Shown piece after piece: positions 1-5,602 of a stretch of DNA of 7,237 bases (the stretch's first letter is position 1; every line of letters starts with the position of its first letter). The position numbers and the translations under genes are program-made. The stretch lies in the NCBI GenBank assembly GCA_003233545.1, contig QILZ01000401.1, positions 1 through 7,237 on the forward strand, in the 5' to 3' direction. This stretch comes from Spirochaetales bacterium (GTDB lineage: Bacteria > Spirochaetota > Spirochaetia > SZUA-6). The notes beneath the pieces are model-generated. The model saw only the letters and a list, made by a program, of their open reading frames with translations, searched no databases and was not told the origin of the DNA.

Positions 1-197
1 CTCGATACGGCTTTAATAAAATGTTTCTGTTCCCGGTCAGGGTAATGCACCAGGGAGCTTATGCTGCGGCTCACCTCTCCCCTTAACCATGAAGGAAATC
101 CTATGGGGTTTATATTTGCACTGAAATCGACAACTTCATCTTCCCGGCAGGAGAGGGCCTTTGCAAGTTCCAGTATATTTCCTCCGTGGATACTCAT
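1..197 (-). CDS. cobD: CobD-like threonine-phosphate decarboxylase, N-terminal part (runs off the left edge)
   Basis: The reading frame starts at ATG 197-195 and stays open for 65 codons to the window edge, so the C-terminus is missing. The visible part has the opening of PLP-dependent L-threonine-O-3-phosphate decarboxylases (aminotransferase fold class I): HGGN at residues 4-7, then VVDFSANINPIGFPS at about residues 27-41, then a 'HYPDRE' segment. The PLP lysine lies outside the window. The family makes (R)-1-amino-2-propanol O-2-phosphate, which links the corrin ring to the lower nucleotide loop. The start codon overlaps the cobS stop by 4 nt (ATGA), which fixes the start and implies translational coupling at the distal end of the B12 operon. 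A histidinol-phosphate aminotransferase is the main alternative, but the DFSANINP signature and the neighbours favour CobD. Confidence 0.85.
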   Translation of the reverse strand, partial: MSIHGGNILELAKALSCREDEVVDFSANINPIGFPSWLRGEVSRSISSLVHYPDREQKHFIKAVS

Positions 198-1027
198 ATC
201 TGCTGTCCCATGATAAACTCAATAATAACAAGGAGATAAACAAGTTCACCAAGTTCCACTGCCATCCCCACGGCATCCCCGGTAAATCCTCCCACACCCT
301 TTTTATAGATCAGGGCAGTAACCGCTCCGGCAAGCAGTGCCCCTGTAAAGGCGGCCAGAAGGATTAAGGTATAATTCACCGGAAGCATCTTCCCGTACAG
401 AATAAAGAGTATAAACCACGATACTGTAATGGTAACGATACTACCGATAGTAAAGAGTTTTCTATTAAAACCTTTTAGCTGAAATCCGAGTCCTTCGCAT
501 CGCGCAGGAGAGATCAGGACAGGGACCATTCCTCCTGCAATACGGCCTGCCGGTAAAAATAAGAAAAGAAGTGCATATAAAAACAACCAGTATCTTCCGG
601 CCGGTGCAGTCTGCCCGAGTATTACAATTCCCTGTTTTACCAGATTGAATTTAACAAGTATATATAGAACTCCGGCGAAAAGGGCAAAGGACCCGGCACT
701 CTTATCTTTAAGAATACGGAGCCGGTTTTCCATGGTTGTGCGATAGAGTAACGCATCGGCAGAATCGAGCAGACCATCGAAGTGAAAAATATTAAACGCC
801 ATGTACTGGAAAAGGAGGATCAGTCCTGCCGAAGCTGCAGAATTGTGAAGCAGCTTAATAAGGAAAACAGAGGGAAGGGCAAGGAATAGAGCGAAGAGAA
901 TCCCTATAAGAGGCATAAAAAGGGGAAAAAGGGAGAAATCCGGTGTGTAGGAGACAGGAACCGGCATACGGGAAAGAAGTCCCATGACTGTAAGGATGGA
1001 GTTTTTAAATCTTCGGCTAAAATCCAT
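194..1027 (-). CDS. cobS: Cobalamin synthase (adenosylcobinamide-GDP ribazoletransferase)
   Basis: This 277-aa integral membrane protein joins adenosylcobinamide-GDP to alpha-ribazole (or its 5'-phosphate), the last assembly step of the nucleotide loop. Hallmarks seen: HFDGLLDSADAL at residues 82-93, the acidic metal-binding motif of the CobS family; LKDKSAGSFAL at about 106-116, matching the usual 'KDsriG' region; and GGFTGDAVGMAVELGEL at about 246-262, the conserved C-terminal motif. Several hydrophobic segments (about 32-60, 64-80, 113-130, 144-170, 190-235, 262-275) fit a polytopic inner-membrane protein. It is slightly longer than many homologues (about 250 aa). A GGAG Shine-Dalgarno lies 6 nt before the ATG, in the 23-nt gap after cobU, the only real gap in the operon. 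Its stop overlaps the start of the next gene (cobD) by 4 nt. Confidence 0.95.
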   Translation of the reverse strand: MDFSRRFKNSILTVMGLLSRMPVPVSYTPDFSLFPLFMPLIGILFALFLALPSVFLIKLLHNSAASAGLILLFQYMAFNIFHFDGLLDSADALLYRTTMENRLRILKDKSAGSFALFAGVLYILVKFNLVKQGIVILGQTAPAGRYWLFLYALLFLFLPAGRIAGGMVPVLISPARCEGLGFQLKGFNRKLFTIGSIVTITVSWFILFILYGKMLPVNYTLILLAAFTGALLAGAVTALIYKKGVGGFTGDAVGMAVELGELVYLLVIIEFIMGQQI

Positions 1028-1050
1028 TTTTTACTCCGTAAAATAAAATT

Positions 1051-1533
1051 CTACTTAAGATAGAGGGGAAGCCCTGCAACCATCATGATAACCCTGTCCA
1101 CTTTCCCGGCAGTAAGTTTATTTGCTGCAGACAGGTACTCATTGTATTTCCGTGAAACGGGATCCGGCGGGATATTTCCCAGCCCTACCTCGTTGGTAAC
1201 GATAACTGCATTCTCCGTCAGATTATCAAGGAATGGTATAAGAATCTCCTGCCATTCCTCCTCCTTTTCTTTAAAAAAAAGGTTGTTCATCCACATAGTC
1301 AGACAGTCCAGAACGATGTTATCTCCCCTGATATTCCGGAGGTAAAGAGGCTCTTCTACCGTTATATACTCGGAGCTCCGTTCCTGCCTGTGCCGTGTAA
1401 TTCTTTTCCTCATTTCATCGTCAAAGGCAGTTGCAGTTGCAATAAAAAGTTTCTTTCCCGGAAAGGTATCCGCTTTTTTCAAGGCGAAGGAACTTTTACC
1501 TGATTTTACTCCTCCGGTTATCATTATTTTCAT
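1051..1533 (-). CDS. cobU: Bifunctional adenosylcobinamide kinase / adenosylcobinamide-phosphate guanylyltransferase
   Basis: This 160-aa protein phosphorylates adenosylcobinamide and then transfers GMP to it, preparing the substrate for CobS. The sequence shows a P-loop GGVKSGKS at residues 7-14 (the family norm is GGxRSGKS, so R is replaced by K). RHRQER around residues 47-52 carries H48, the likely guanylylated histidine, and is followed by TVEEP. DCLTMWMNNL at 76-85 is the Walker-B-like segment, TNEVG at 113-117, and the AGLPLYLK ending is typical of CobU/CobP. It is shorter than the roughly 180-aa enteric enzyme, and the usual 'NQ' near the C-terminus reads 'ANK'. The start codon overlaps the btuD stop by 4 nt (ATGA). 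No strong Shine-Dalgarno is visible, so translation probably depends on coupling. Cytoplasmic. Confidence 0.94.
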   Translation of the reverse strand: MKIMITGGVKSGKSSFALKKADTFPGKKLFIATATAFDDEMRKRITRHRQERSSEYITVEEPLYLRNIRGDNIVLDCLTMWMNNLFFKEKEEEWQEILIPFLDNLTENAVIVTNEVGLGNIPPDPVSRKYNEYLSAANKLTAGKVDRVIMMVAGLPLYLK

Positions 1534-2312
1534 ATATCAGTTACCATATAAGGTTTCCCTGTAAAAGGATTTTTTTCCATTTTTGCATTAAGGTTGTATA
1601 TCTTTTTTATAATTTCCGGGGTTATAATTTTTTCAGGATTTCCATACGCTTCTATTCTTCCGTCATTCATGAGGAAAAGATTATCACAATATTCGAAGGC
1701 ATGGTTAAAATCATGCAGAATAGCAATTACAGTTATATTTTTTCTTGTACTTAAGGAACGGATAAGGGAAAGAATTCTGATCTGATGGTTTATATCCAGA
1801 TGACTGGTGGGTTCATCGAGAGCAAGAATGTCCGGTTCCTGTGCAAGAGCCCTGGCAATAATAACCCGCTGGAGCTCTCCGCCGCTTACACGGTCGATGT
1901 TGTTATCCTTAAGATGAAAGATCTGCGTTTCTTCCATAGCCTGCCGGATAACCGTTCTATCCAGGTCAGACTCCTGTTCGAAGTACTTAAGGTAGGGATT
2001 CCTCCCCATAGCTACAATCTGTTCGACGGTAAATCCCAAATCTACACCGAGGGTCTGGGGAACATAGCTCATCTTTCGGGCAAGTTCTTTCCTCGAGAGA
2101 CAGGTAATGTCCTCTGATTGGATGAGAATCTTTTCTTTTCCGGACGGAAGAAGTTTAAGAAGCAGTTTGATCAGTGTTGTTTTTCCTGCACCGTTGGGTC
2201 CGATAATTCCGGTAAATGATCCCCCGGCGATTGTCAGGGTAATCGAATCGAGGATATCCCTTCCGTTATATCCCCAGGTAAGGTTATTTATGCGGACAGC
2301 TTCTTTTTTCAT
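1530..2312 (-). CDS. btuD: Vitamin B12 ABC transporter ATP-binding protein
   Basis: A 260-aa ABC ATPase of the FecE/BtuD class that powers corrinoid import through the adjacent permease. All functional motifs are present: Walker A GPNGAGKTT at residues 38-46, Q-loop glutamine at 86, signature VSGGELQR at 142-149, Walker B DILALDEP at 161-168, D-loop SHLD at 170-173, and switch histidine H200 in ILHD. The approximately 60-residue tail after the H-loop is normal for this class. The start overlaps the btuC stop by 4 nt, with an AAAGG ribosome site about 7 nt upstream. Sequence alone cannot separate siderophore, haem and B12 importers of this family. The B12 assignment rests on the cobalamin riboswitch upstream and cobU/cobS downstream. 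Confidence 0.92.
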   Translation of the reverse strand: MKKEAVRINNLTWGYNGRDILDSITLTIAGGSFTGIIGPNGAGKTTLIKLLLKLLPSGKEKILIQSEDITCLSRKELARKMSYVPQTLGVDLGFTVEQIVAMGRNPYLKYFEQESDLDRTVIRQAMEETQIFHLKDNNIDRVSGGELQRVIIARALAQEPDILALDEPTSHLDINHQIRILSLIRSLSTRKNITVIAILHDFNHAFEYCDNLFLMNDGRIEAYGNPEKIITPEIIKKIYNLNAKMEKNPFTGKPYMVTDI

Positions 2313-3340
2313 ACAAGGGCCTTTCTGCGTTTATGCAGGAGATAGATGAAAAAAGGTGCTCCGAAAAGGGAAGTGATAATACCTACCGGGATTTCTGTCG
2401 GCGAAAGAAGTGTCCGGGCAATGGTATCGGAAAGGAGAAGGAATATGCCGCCGGATATCATGCTTAAGGGGATAAGCGTCCTGTGATCAGGACCGGTCAG
2501 AATCCGCAATGTATGAGGAATAATCAGCCCCACAAACCCGATAATACCGCTTGCCGAAACGGCACTTGCCGTTATAATAGTCGAGATAATAAGGAAAAAA
2601 AGCCTCTTCGCGTGCACCGCAATGCCAAGACTCATGGCAGTGTCATCACCAAGTATGAGAATATTGAGATCTTTTGAAAATATCATTATAAGTGCGGAGC
2701 CAAGCAGTATTACAGGTCCGGATATCAGAATTTTTATCCAGCTGGCGGCATTAAAACTGCCCATCGACCAGTAAACGATATTTTCCAGCTGATCCCTGTT
2801 AAGATACATGATAAGGGACATGAGAGCGGAAAGGAAGAATCCCATTGCTATACCGGAAAGGAGCAGTGAAAAGATAGAACGTCCGTTTCCGGAAATAAAA
2901 TAGACAATAAGAGCAGTGAGCATCCCCCCGAGAAAAGCAGAGACCGGAACAGCACCCAGTCCCAGAAATGAAATTTGAAGCTGTAAAGTCATCCCCAGGG
3001 CAACACCGAATGCGGCACCCGATGAGACACCGAGTATATAGGGATTTGCCATGGGATTACGGAATATTCCCTGAAAAACGGCACCGCTTACAGCGAGACC
3101 CATTCCCGCTATTACCGAAAGAATAATCCTGGGCAGACGGACCTGCAAAATGATGATTTTAAATGAGTTTTTTAATAACTCCCCCAGGGAAGGAATAACG
3201 GAGGAGATAAGAACCCTGAACACATCGGAAAAAGGAATAGACACACTCCCGACAGTGGAAGTAAAGATCATAACCCCAAAAAGAGTGATAAGAAGAAGTG
3301 CGAAAATTGTTTTCCGGTGCCGGGATAAAGACATGGTCAT
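2309..3340 (-). CDS. btuC: Vitamin B12 ABC transporter permease (FecCD family)
   Basis: A 343-aa polytopic inner-membrane permease of the FecCD/BtuC family, expected to work as a dimer with two BtuD subunits and to receive corrinoid from BtuF. Visible signatures are RLPR at 68-71; the segment from about 86 to 115 containing FQGIFRNPMANPYILG and then SSGAAFG; and a C-terminal block beginning at about 265 with GIIGFVGLIIPH, followed by GPDHR and the GIITSLFGAPFF ending. Roughly ten hydrophobic segments are spread along the chain. Its ATG overlaps the btuF stop by one base (TAATG). No convincing Shine-Dalgarno precedes it, so coupled re-initiation is likely. A second in-frame ATG two codons in (3334-3332) is an alternative start. 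Substrate is inferred from riboswitch and cob gene context. Confidence 0.93.
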   Translation of the reverse strand: MTMSLSRHRKTIFALLLITLFGVMIFTSTVGSVSIPFSDVFRVLISSVIPSLGELLKNSFKIIILQVRLPRIILSVIAGMGLAVSGAVFQGIFRNPMANPYILGVSSGAAFGVALGMTLQLQISFLGLGAVPVSAFLGGMLTALIVYFISGNGRSIFSLLLSGIAMGFFLSALMSLIMYLNRDQLENIVYWSMGSFNAASWIKILISGPVILLGSALIMIFSKDLNILILGDDTAMSLGIAVHAKRLFFLIISTIITASAVSASGIIGFVGLIIPHTLRILTGPDHRTLIPLSMISGGIFLLLSDTIARTLLSPTEIPVGIITSLFGAPFFIYLLHKRRKALV

Positions 3341-4263
3341 TAGAAGCTTTCGGGATGTATAATTTTTGCCAGGGCTTTTAAACCGTCGGCTAGTCTTGGT
3401 CCCTGTCTGTCGAGCATGTTGTTATCAATCTCAAAAACCTTATTTTCCTTTACTGCGCTGAGTGCTTTGTAACCGTTTGCCTTGACAAAATTTTTCTTAG
3501 TATTCCAGTACTTCGAACAGATAATGATGTCAGGATCAGCTTCTATGATTTTCTCAAGACTGAACGTCCATCCCTTTACGGCAGCAGCAATATTAGTACC
3601 TCCTGCCATGGTTATCATCTGCCCGATAAAGGTATTCCCTCCTGCAGTATAATCACCATGTTCTCCGAATCCTATAACGTAGTAAACTTTCGGACGTTTT
3701 TTTCCTTTAACAGCCTGCTCGACATCTTTTACTGTTTTTTTCATCTTTGCAATAAGGGTCTGCCCCTCTTTTTCCGCTCCGGTAATCTTTGCAATATTAT
3801 TGATGGTCGTGTATACACCATCGAAGCTCTTATCTTCCTTCAGGATAAGAACCTTTATGGAAAGATTTTCCAGTTTTTCGAGGGTTTCCTTTTTAAAATG
3901 AGTGGAAGCAATAACGATATCCGGATTTAATTCGGCAATTTTCTCGATATTCGGCTCCATAAGACTCCCGATACTCTGAACAGATAAGGCTTCCGCCGGG
4001 TAATCACAGTAGTCGGTTCTTCCCACAAGAAGATCACCTTTTCCGAGAGCAAAAACCGTTTCCGTAATACTTGGAGCAACCGAAACAATGCGTGCCGCCG
4101 GTTTATCCAGCGTAATGGTTCTGTTAAATGAATCGGTAACAGAGATGCCTGTTTTCTGCTTAACAGGTTCTGCCTGCTTTATGGAAGCTTTTTCCTGATT
4201 GCCGGCCCCAAACAGAAGGGCACTCATAAAAATGAGCATTGTAATGTTTATGATTTTTTTCAT
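3340..4263 (-). CDS. btuF: Periplasmic cobalamin/corrinoid-binding protein
   Basis: A 307-aa substrate-binding protein of the Peripla_BP_2 (TroA/BtuF) fold that captures corrinoids in the periplasm for BtuCD. Residues 1-22 form a Sec signal peptide (MKK, a hydrophobic stretch, then SALLFGAG). There is no cysteine at the cleavage region, so it is probably soluble rather than a lipoprotein. The mature domain has RIVSVAPSITETVFALG at about 59-74, DYCDYP at 84-89, GSLMEPNIEKIAELNPDIVIAS at about 99-120, and GGTNIAAAVKGW later, all typical of BtuF-like proteins. It is the first gene of the operon, 94 nt downstream of the riboswitch aptamer, with an AAGGTG ribosome site 6 nt before the ATG. A haem or siderophore binder is possible from sequence alone, but the riboswitch argues for B12. 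Confidence 0.92.
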   Translation of the reverse strand: MKKIINITMLIFMSALLFGAGNQEKASIKQAEPVKQKTGISVTDSFNRTITLDKPAARIVSVAPSITETVFALGKGDLLVGRTDYCDYPAEALSVQSIGSLMEPNIEKIAELNPDIVIASTHFKKETLEKLENLSIKVLILKEDKSFDGVYTTINNIAKITGAEKEGQTLIAKMKKTVKDVEQAVKGKKRPKVYYVIGFGEHGDYTAGGNTFIGQMITMAGGTNIAAAVKGWTFSLEKIIEADPDIIICSKYWNTKKNFVKANGYKALSAVKENKVFEIDNNMLDRQGPRLADGLKALAKIIHPESF

Positions 4264-4325
4264 ATCCTACACCTTTCGTAAAAAGATTTGCGGATATGGG
4301 TCGACTGTAAAGTGGATCCATACCC
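4261..4325 (-). promoter_or_regulatory. Candidate riboswitch expression platform over the btuF start codon
   Basis: Three short segments of the btuF leader can pair in two mutually exclusive ways. Segment A (4325-4318, GGGUAUGG) can pair with B (4299-4292, CCAUAUCC) over 8 bp including one G-U. Segment B also pairs perfectly over 7 bp with C (4267-4261, GGAUAUG), which contains the btuF ATG. The B-C hairpin would put the AAGGTG ribosome site (4275-4270) in its loop and bury the start codon. The A-B hairpin would free it. The complementarity is seen directly; its role as the translational switch is inference. A short U-run (4285-4281) follows the A-B hairpin after a 7-nt gap, so weak terminator activity is an alternative. 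Confidence 0.5.
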
Positions 4326-4357
4326 TGGCCTATACCGCGTAGACCTAACGGGTACTC

Positions 4358-4514
4358 TCGTCAGGCAGGTTTCCTGGCTTGAGGGAATAAATGGCAACGA
4401 CCTTCCCGGAGTATCCAGTGGTTCTCCTCGTTGCCAAACCCTCGTACAGTGGCGGGACCGCGCAGGATTGTAACCTGCTTCCCTTTTACCTGCATTACTG
4501 CAGCACCTTGACGA
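4358..4514 (-). promoter_or_regulatory. Cobalamin riboswitch aptamer
   Basis: The conserved B12-riboswitch core is present on the minus strand. In RNA order it has GGUGC (4507-4503); UAAAAGGGAA; a P4 hairpin GCAGG/CCUGC (4478-4474 with 4466-4462); the GGUCCC loop of P5; the B12 box GCCACUGU (4453-4446); and GCCAGGAAACCUGCC near the 3' end. Closing helix P1 is UCGUCA (4514-4509) with UGACGA (4363-4358). The peripheral arm is well formed: GAGGG/CCCUC (4443-4439 with 4385-4381), GGCAACGA/UCGUUGCC (4435-4428 with 4400-4393) and GGAG/CUCC inside it. The large arm suggests an adenosylcobalamin-type aptamer. It sits immediately upstream of btuF and should repress the whole transport and assembly operon when cobalamin is abundant. 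A further hairpin follows P1 at 4345-4327. Confidence 0.96.
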
Positions 4515-4727
4515 TTTTCACTATAGTTTCATATTTACCGGGATTTATCTACCCCCCCGATAAAAGGGCGGGCAATTTTCATTTATAATATTCTTAAGGA
4601 AAAATGTAGAGAAAATGTGACTCAAAAGAAAGAATTTGGCTTGGCACCTGGTGAATGAAGTTGACGGGGAATTGACGAATGCAAGAAATACACAGTAGAA
4701 AAAATTTAACATCCGGAACAAAAATAT
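4515..4727. other. Divergent intergenic region between the B12 operon and the toxin-antitoxin module
   Basis: No gene is visible here. The B12 operon promoter must lie in this stretch on the minus strand. The best -10 candidate is TATTAT (4590-4585), but no good -35 box stands at the right distance, so I do not call a promoter. Between it and the aptamer there is a run of seven C on the plus strand (4552-4558; G7 in the leader RNA) that can fold with GGGCGGG (4566-4572) across a 7-nt loop with one mismatch. The plus-strand part from about 4600 to 4727 shows no recognisable element. Confidence 0.5.
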
Positions 4728-4763
4728 TTGACATATATTCCGGAAAAGACTATTCTAGAATAG
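4728..4763 (+). promoter_or_regulatory. Toxin-antitoxin promoter with palindromic operator
   Basis: A perfect -35 box TTGACA (4728-4733), a 17-nt spacer and a -10 box TATTCT (4751-4756, four of six consensus bases) form a good sigma-70-type promoter about 45 nt before the antitoxin ATG. The -10 lies inside a perfect 14-nt palindrome, CTATTCTAGAATAG (4750-4763). Antitoxins with a ribbon-helix-helix fold bind such palindromes as dimers. The overlap with the -10 implies that antitoxin or toxin-antitoxin complex represses this promoter, which is inference from family behaviour. Confidence 0.75.
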
Positions 4764-4799
4764 AAACGAATAATTAATATTCACAAGGAGGTTTCGTTT

Positions 4800-5039
4800 A
4801 TGCCAAAAACTGTAACTCTACGTTTAGATGATGTTAGCTATGATATCATAAAAAAGCACGCACAAGCAGATAATCGACCATTATCAAACTATATTGAAAC
4901 AGCCACCTTAAAATTTATAGAAGAAGCTGATTATGTAGATGATTTTGAAATGGAAGCTATATTAAATGACGAAGATTTAATGAAATCGCTTAAAAAGGGT
5001 AGTAAAGATGCCGCGAACGGAAAGGGGCGTTTTGTTTGA
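4800..5039 (+). CDS. CopG/ribbon-helix-helix family antitoxin
   Basis: A 79-aa antitoxin of a type II toxin-antitoxin pair. The N-terminal half, KTVTLRLDDVSYDIIKKHA followed by NRPLSNYIETATLKFIEE (residues 3-42), has the beta-strand and two-helix pattern of ribbon-helix-helix DNA-binding proteins. The acidic C-terminal half, with a MEAILNDEDLMKSLKKG-like helix and a basic KGRFV end, matches the toxin-wrapping tail of antitoxins paired with RelE/ParE toxins. An AAGGAGG ribosome site lies 8 nt before the ATG, much stronger than that of the toxin, as expected when antitoxin must be in excess. It should neutralise the downstream toxin and repress its own promoter at the palindrome at 4750-4763. 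The stop codon overlaps the toxin start by 4 nt. Confidence 0.87.
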   Translation: MPKTVTLRLDDVSYDIIKKHAQADNRPLSNYIETATLKFIEEADYVDDFEMEAILNDEDLMKSLKKGSKDAANGKGRFV

Positions 5040-5314
5040 ATGAGTACAATATTTTTGAAACTGATAACTTCCTGAAAGAATTAGAAAAGATAAGTAGAGA
5101 GAATAAAATAATAATTAAAAACAAATTACTGACTAAAATATATCCACAACTGAAAATACAATCTCAGTTTGGTAATAATATAAAAAAACTAAAATACTAT
5201 TCACCTGGAACGTGCAGATATCGTATTGGCAACTACAGAATATTTTACGAAATAAGTAATAATGATAGGATAGTGCATATTATTGGGATTAGTATACGGC
5301 AGGCTGCATATTAA
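5036..5314 (+). CDS. RelE/ParE superfamily toxin
   Basis: A 92-aa toxin, the usual length for the family. The C-terminal half carries the diagnostic pattern RYRIGNYRIFYEI (residues 61-73), VHIIGI (80-85) and a terminal IRQAAY (87-92). The N-terminal helices contain FLKELEKISRENK. RelE members cleave mRNA on the ribosome and ParE members poison gyrase; the sequence here does not decide between them. Translation must begin at TTG 5036, because the nearby ATG (5040) is in another frame and no other in-frame start precedes the conserved domain. TTG lies inside the antitoxin stop (TTGA, 4-nt overlap), with AGGGG 8 nt upstream. A weak start coupled to antitoxin translation keeps toxin low. The frame looks intact, so the module may be functional. 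Confidence 0.87.
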   Translation: MNEYNIFETDNFLKELEKISRENKIIIKNKLLTKIYPQLKIQSQFGNNIKKLKYYSPGTCRYRIGNYRIFYEISNNDRIVHIIGISIRQAAY

Positions 5315-5333
5315 GATCAAAAAGTAACCCAAA

Positions 5334-5370
5334 GGTTTAAGACGACCTATTCTGAAGGTCGATTAAAACC
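5334..5370 (+). terminator. Stem-loop downstream of the toxin gene, possible transcript end
   Basis: Twenty nt after the toxin stop a two-part hairpin forms: an outer GGTTTAA (5334-5340) with TTAAAACC (5363-5370, one bulged A), and an inner CGACCT (5343-5348) with AGGTCG (5356-5361), with a 7-nt loop. No T-run follows, so it is not a classical intrinsic terminator. It may stabilise or end the toxin-antitoxin message by another route. Confidence 0.3.
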
Positions 5371-5602
5371 ATTGTTCAGGAAGATTTTAGAGGAAAATTG
5401 CAGTTAAATAAAAAAGATAGAAGCCTTTATAGATGTCTGTTATTATTAACGAAGATGAGTTTATTCCGGCCGCGAACGGCTTACTCGAATAATCGCATGG
5501 AGCAGATTTTACACAATTGTTTTTTTATTCCACATCTAATTGCAAAAAGAGTGCAGCGAGTATAAGGTTAAAATTATTCAAATGGCGTTGGCCGTGATTT
5601 AA
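5371..5602. other. Non-coding stretch before the methyltransferase
   Basis: Together with the preceding hairpin this makes a gap of 288 bases without a convincing gene. A short ATG frame at 5433-5489 (19 codons) has no recognisable domain and no clear ribosome site. The main structure is the nested inverted repeat at 5467-5594, listed separately. I see no promoter-quality pair of boxes for the methyltransferase. Confidence 0.4.
5467..5594. repeat. Nested imperfect inverted repeat, possibly attC-like
   Basis: Three pairs of complementary blocks nest in order: CGGCC (5467-5471) with GGCCG (5590-5594), AACG (5475-5478) with CGTT (5586-5589), and GAATAAT (5487-5493) with ATTATTC (5573-5579). The 3' edge reads GTTGGCC (5587-5593), six of seven matches to the integron core GTTRRRY. 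The 128-nt span is inside the known size range of attC sites, but the 5' core has a 3-nt insertion and the interior is AT-rich and poorly paired. The pairing is seen; the attC reading is weak inference. Confidence 0.3.

Noticed and set aside
161..367. Plus-strand open frame opposite the end of cobS
   Set aside because: It lies antisense to cobS and cobD, has no recognisable domain, and is explained by the coding frames on the other strand. The same holds for the plus-strand frames within 1085-3930.
4281..4325. Intrinsic terminator between the riboswitch and btuF
   Set aside because: The 8-bp A-B stem is followed by five U only after a 7-nt gap and has an 18-nt loop, which is poor for intrinsic termination; start-codon sequestration fits better.
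4327..4345. Hairpin after P1 as the partner of a kissing loop with aptamer L5
   Set aside because: The hairpin is well formed (GGUCUA/UAGGCC), but its loop CGCGGUA has no convincing complement to the GGUCCC loop, so I did not claim the tertiary contact.
4288..4588. Two plus-strand frames across the btuF leader
   Set aside because: They lie opposite the cobalamin riboswitch, whose conserved RNA core fully explains the sequence; the peptides show no protein features.
4584..4589. TATAAT on the plus strand as a promoter -10
   Set aside because: No -35 box stands about 17 nt upstream (4561-4566 reads TAAAAG), and the toxin-antitoxin genes already have a much better promoter at 4728-4756.
5433..5489. 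Short frame beginning MSVIINEDEF before the methyltransferase
   Set aside because: Only 19 codons, no ribosome site and no family resemblance; it overlaps the left arm of the inverted repeat.
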